Assembly (NCBI GenBank): GCA_910579155.1
Contig: CAJTTS010000183.1
Coordinates: 1-5,119 of the forward strand
Length of the DNA stretch: 5,119 bases
Direction: 5' to 3'
Source of the DNA: an uncultured Oscillospiraceae bacterium
GTDB lineage: Bacteria; Bacillota_A; Clostridia; Oscillospirales; Oscillospiraceae
Within the stretch, counting starts at the first letter, position 1. The number at the start of each line of letters is the position of its first letter. The translations under genes and the position numbers were made by a program. Positions 4,049 to 5,119 of this stretch are shown in pieces. The notes beneath the pieces were generated by a model. It searched no databases. It saw only the letters and a list, made by a program, of their open reading frames with translations, and was not told the DNA's origin.

Positions 4049-5119
4049 TGGCCTATGACAAGATCATCACCATCCGCTCCCGTCTGGATCATTGTGTGGA
4101 CTATGTGCTGAACCATGAAAAAACCGATATGGCCGCTGTGCTGGATTACATTGGCCGGGCAGACAAGAACGCCCTGCCGGACGGCCGCTCCGTTCTGGAG
4201 ACGGCCATCAACTGTGATCTGGAGAGCGCCTATCAGGATATGCAGGAGACCAAGCGCCGCTGGGGGAAGCCCGGCGGCGTTTTAGGTTATCACCTGATCC
4301 ACGCCTTTGCCCCCGGAGAAGTGACCCCGGAGCAGGCCCATGAGATCGGCGTGGAGTTCGCGGCCCGACTGCTGGGGGACCGCTATGAGGCGGTCGTCTC
4401 CACCCATTTAGACCGCGACCACCTGCATTGTCATATCCTGTTCAACTCTGTTTCTTTTGTGGACGGCGCCAAGTACAAGAACACCTTTAAGGATTACTTT
4501 GGGGATATTCGCGGCATTTCCAACGAGGTCAGCCGCGCCCACGGCCTATCGGTGATCGAACCGGGCGAGGGCAGCAAGCACTATGCGGAATGGGACGCGG
4601 AGGCCCAGGGCAGGCCCACCCTCCGCTCCCTCGTCCGGCAGGACATTGACGCGGCTATCGCCAGCGCCTACACCATGAAAACTTTCTGGCAGCAGTTGGA
4701 GGAGCTGGGCTATACCATCAAACGGGGGGCCAATGTCAAGCATACCGCTGTCAGGCCACCCGGCGGCCAGCGGTTTTTCCGGCTGGACGGCCTGGGGGAC
4801 GGCTACACGGAAGCGGACATTCAAACCCGGCTGTCGGCCACCCGCTCCGGCGAGACCCCGCCGCCCGTTTCCTCCGCTCCTTCCCGCCGCCCCACCATCC
4901 AACCGCTGACACCAGGGCGGCGATACCGGCCAAGAGGCGGCATCCCCCGCAGACCCCGCAAATTGAAGGGTTTTCGTGCCCTCTATTTCAAGTACCTGTA
5001 TCTGCTGGGTGCCATCCCGAAACGCCATCCCAGGCACCGGGCGGCGTTTGTCTCCCGGAGGTCAATCATCAAATTTGACCGATACCAGGAGCAATTTCAA
5101 TATCTGATGAAAAACCGTA
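4048..5119 (+). CDS. MOBP-type relaxase / mobilisation nuclease, 3' end outside window
   Basis: The ATG at 4048 overlaps the mobC stop (TAATG) and has AAAGGAGG 7 bases upstream. The frame is open to the right edge, giving 357 residues. The N-terminus has the relaxase pattern DHCVDYVLNHEKT, whose Tyr19 matches the nucleophilic Tyr22 of RP4 TraI (VKYITDEQSKT). YHLIHAFAPGEVTPEQA (81-97) is the next conserved block. HLDRDHLHCH (120-129) supplies the metal-binding histidines. NTFKDYFGDIRGISNEVSRAHGLSV (145-169) is also typical. The enzyme should nick one strand at oriT, stay covalently bound to the 5' end and pilot it through the type IV secretion channel with the coupling protein. After the nuclease domain (to about 180) comes a helical linker, then a basic Pro/Arg-rich stretch (about 279-310) and a hydrophobic/aromatic patch (ALYFKYLYLLGAIP, 311-324). 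All key residues are intact, so it appears functional. The missing C-terminus cannot be judged. Confidence 0.95.
   Translation, partial: MAYDKIITIRSRLDHCVDYVLNHEKTDMAAVLDYIGRADKNALPDGRSVLETAINCDLESAYQDMQETKRRWGKPGGVLGYHLIHAFAPGEVTPEQAHEIGVEFAARLLGDRYEAVVSTHLDRDHLHCHILFNSVSFVDGAKYKNTFKDYFGDIRGISNEVSRAHGLSVIEPGEGSKHYAEWDAEAQGRPTLRSLVRQDIDAAIASAYTMKTFWQQLEELGYTIKRGANVKHTAVRPPGGQRFFRLDGLGDGYTEADIQTRLSATRSGETPPPVSSAPSRRPTIQPLTPGRRYRPRGGIPRRPRKLKGFRALYFKYLYLLGAIPKRHPRHRAAFVSRRSIIKFDRYQEQFQYLMKNR

Noticed and set aside
4546..5037. A 163-codon open frame on the - strand
   Set aside because: It lies fully antisense to the well-supported relaxase gene, has no ribosome binding site that I can see, and its product is low-complexity Gly/Ala/Arg, as expected from the complement of G+C-rich coding DNA.

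Overview
The window looks like part of the mobilisation region of an integrative and conjugative (or mobilisable) element from a Bacillota host. The best guess is a gut Clostridia member such as an Oscillospiraceae or Lachnospiraceae species. Three things suggest this: strong AGGAGG-type ribosome binding sites before nearly every gene, a fairly G+C-rich composition with C/G-ending codons (judged by eye), and a MobC-like protein directly followed by a MOBP-type relaxase, an arrangement common on Tn1549/CTn-like elements of that group. Host and element names are inferences. No taxonomic marker, integrase or att site is visible.

Layout: all seven genes are on the + strand. Bases 1-3583 hold five tightly packed genes: the 3' end of a larger protein (1-833), a 151-aa protein (843-1298), two diverged tandem paralogues of 288 and 268 aa (1308-2174 and 2186-2992), and a 192-aa orphan (3005-3583). 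In the first four, the TAG stop is fused to the next gene's Shine-Dalgarno sequence, so they read as one translationally coupled operon. None has a recognisable enzymatic motif, signal peptide or membrane segment. They resemble the accessory proteins, often described as polyvalent-protein or anti-restriction associated, that sit near relaxase genes in such elements.

Bases 3584-3739 are non-coding and hold four inverted repeats in a row: a 12-bp GC-rich hairpin touching the stop codon, an AT-rich hairpin, a short TTAGGGGC/GCCCCTAA hairpin, and a hairpin followed by six T that looks like an intrinsic terminator. Lying directly before mobC and the relaxase gene, this is the best candidate for the origin of transfer (oriT).

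Bases 3740-5119 carry mobC (102 aa) and, overlapping it by one base, a relaxase gene whose N-terminal 357 residues are in the window, including Tyr19 and an HxDxxHxHxH metal site. The expected cooperation is that MobC binds oriT and helps the relaxase nick it, and the relaxase leads the strand into the recipient.

The most intriguing observation is that otherwise different proteins of the upstream operon end in a similar Lys/Arg/Pro-rich tail (PKK...RP...PxR-stop). This could be a shared signal for export through the type IV secretion channel, making the operon a set of co-transferred proteins. That is a hypothesis, not something the sequence proves.
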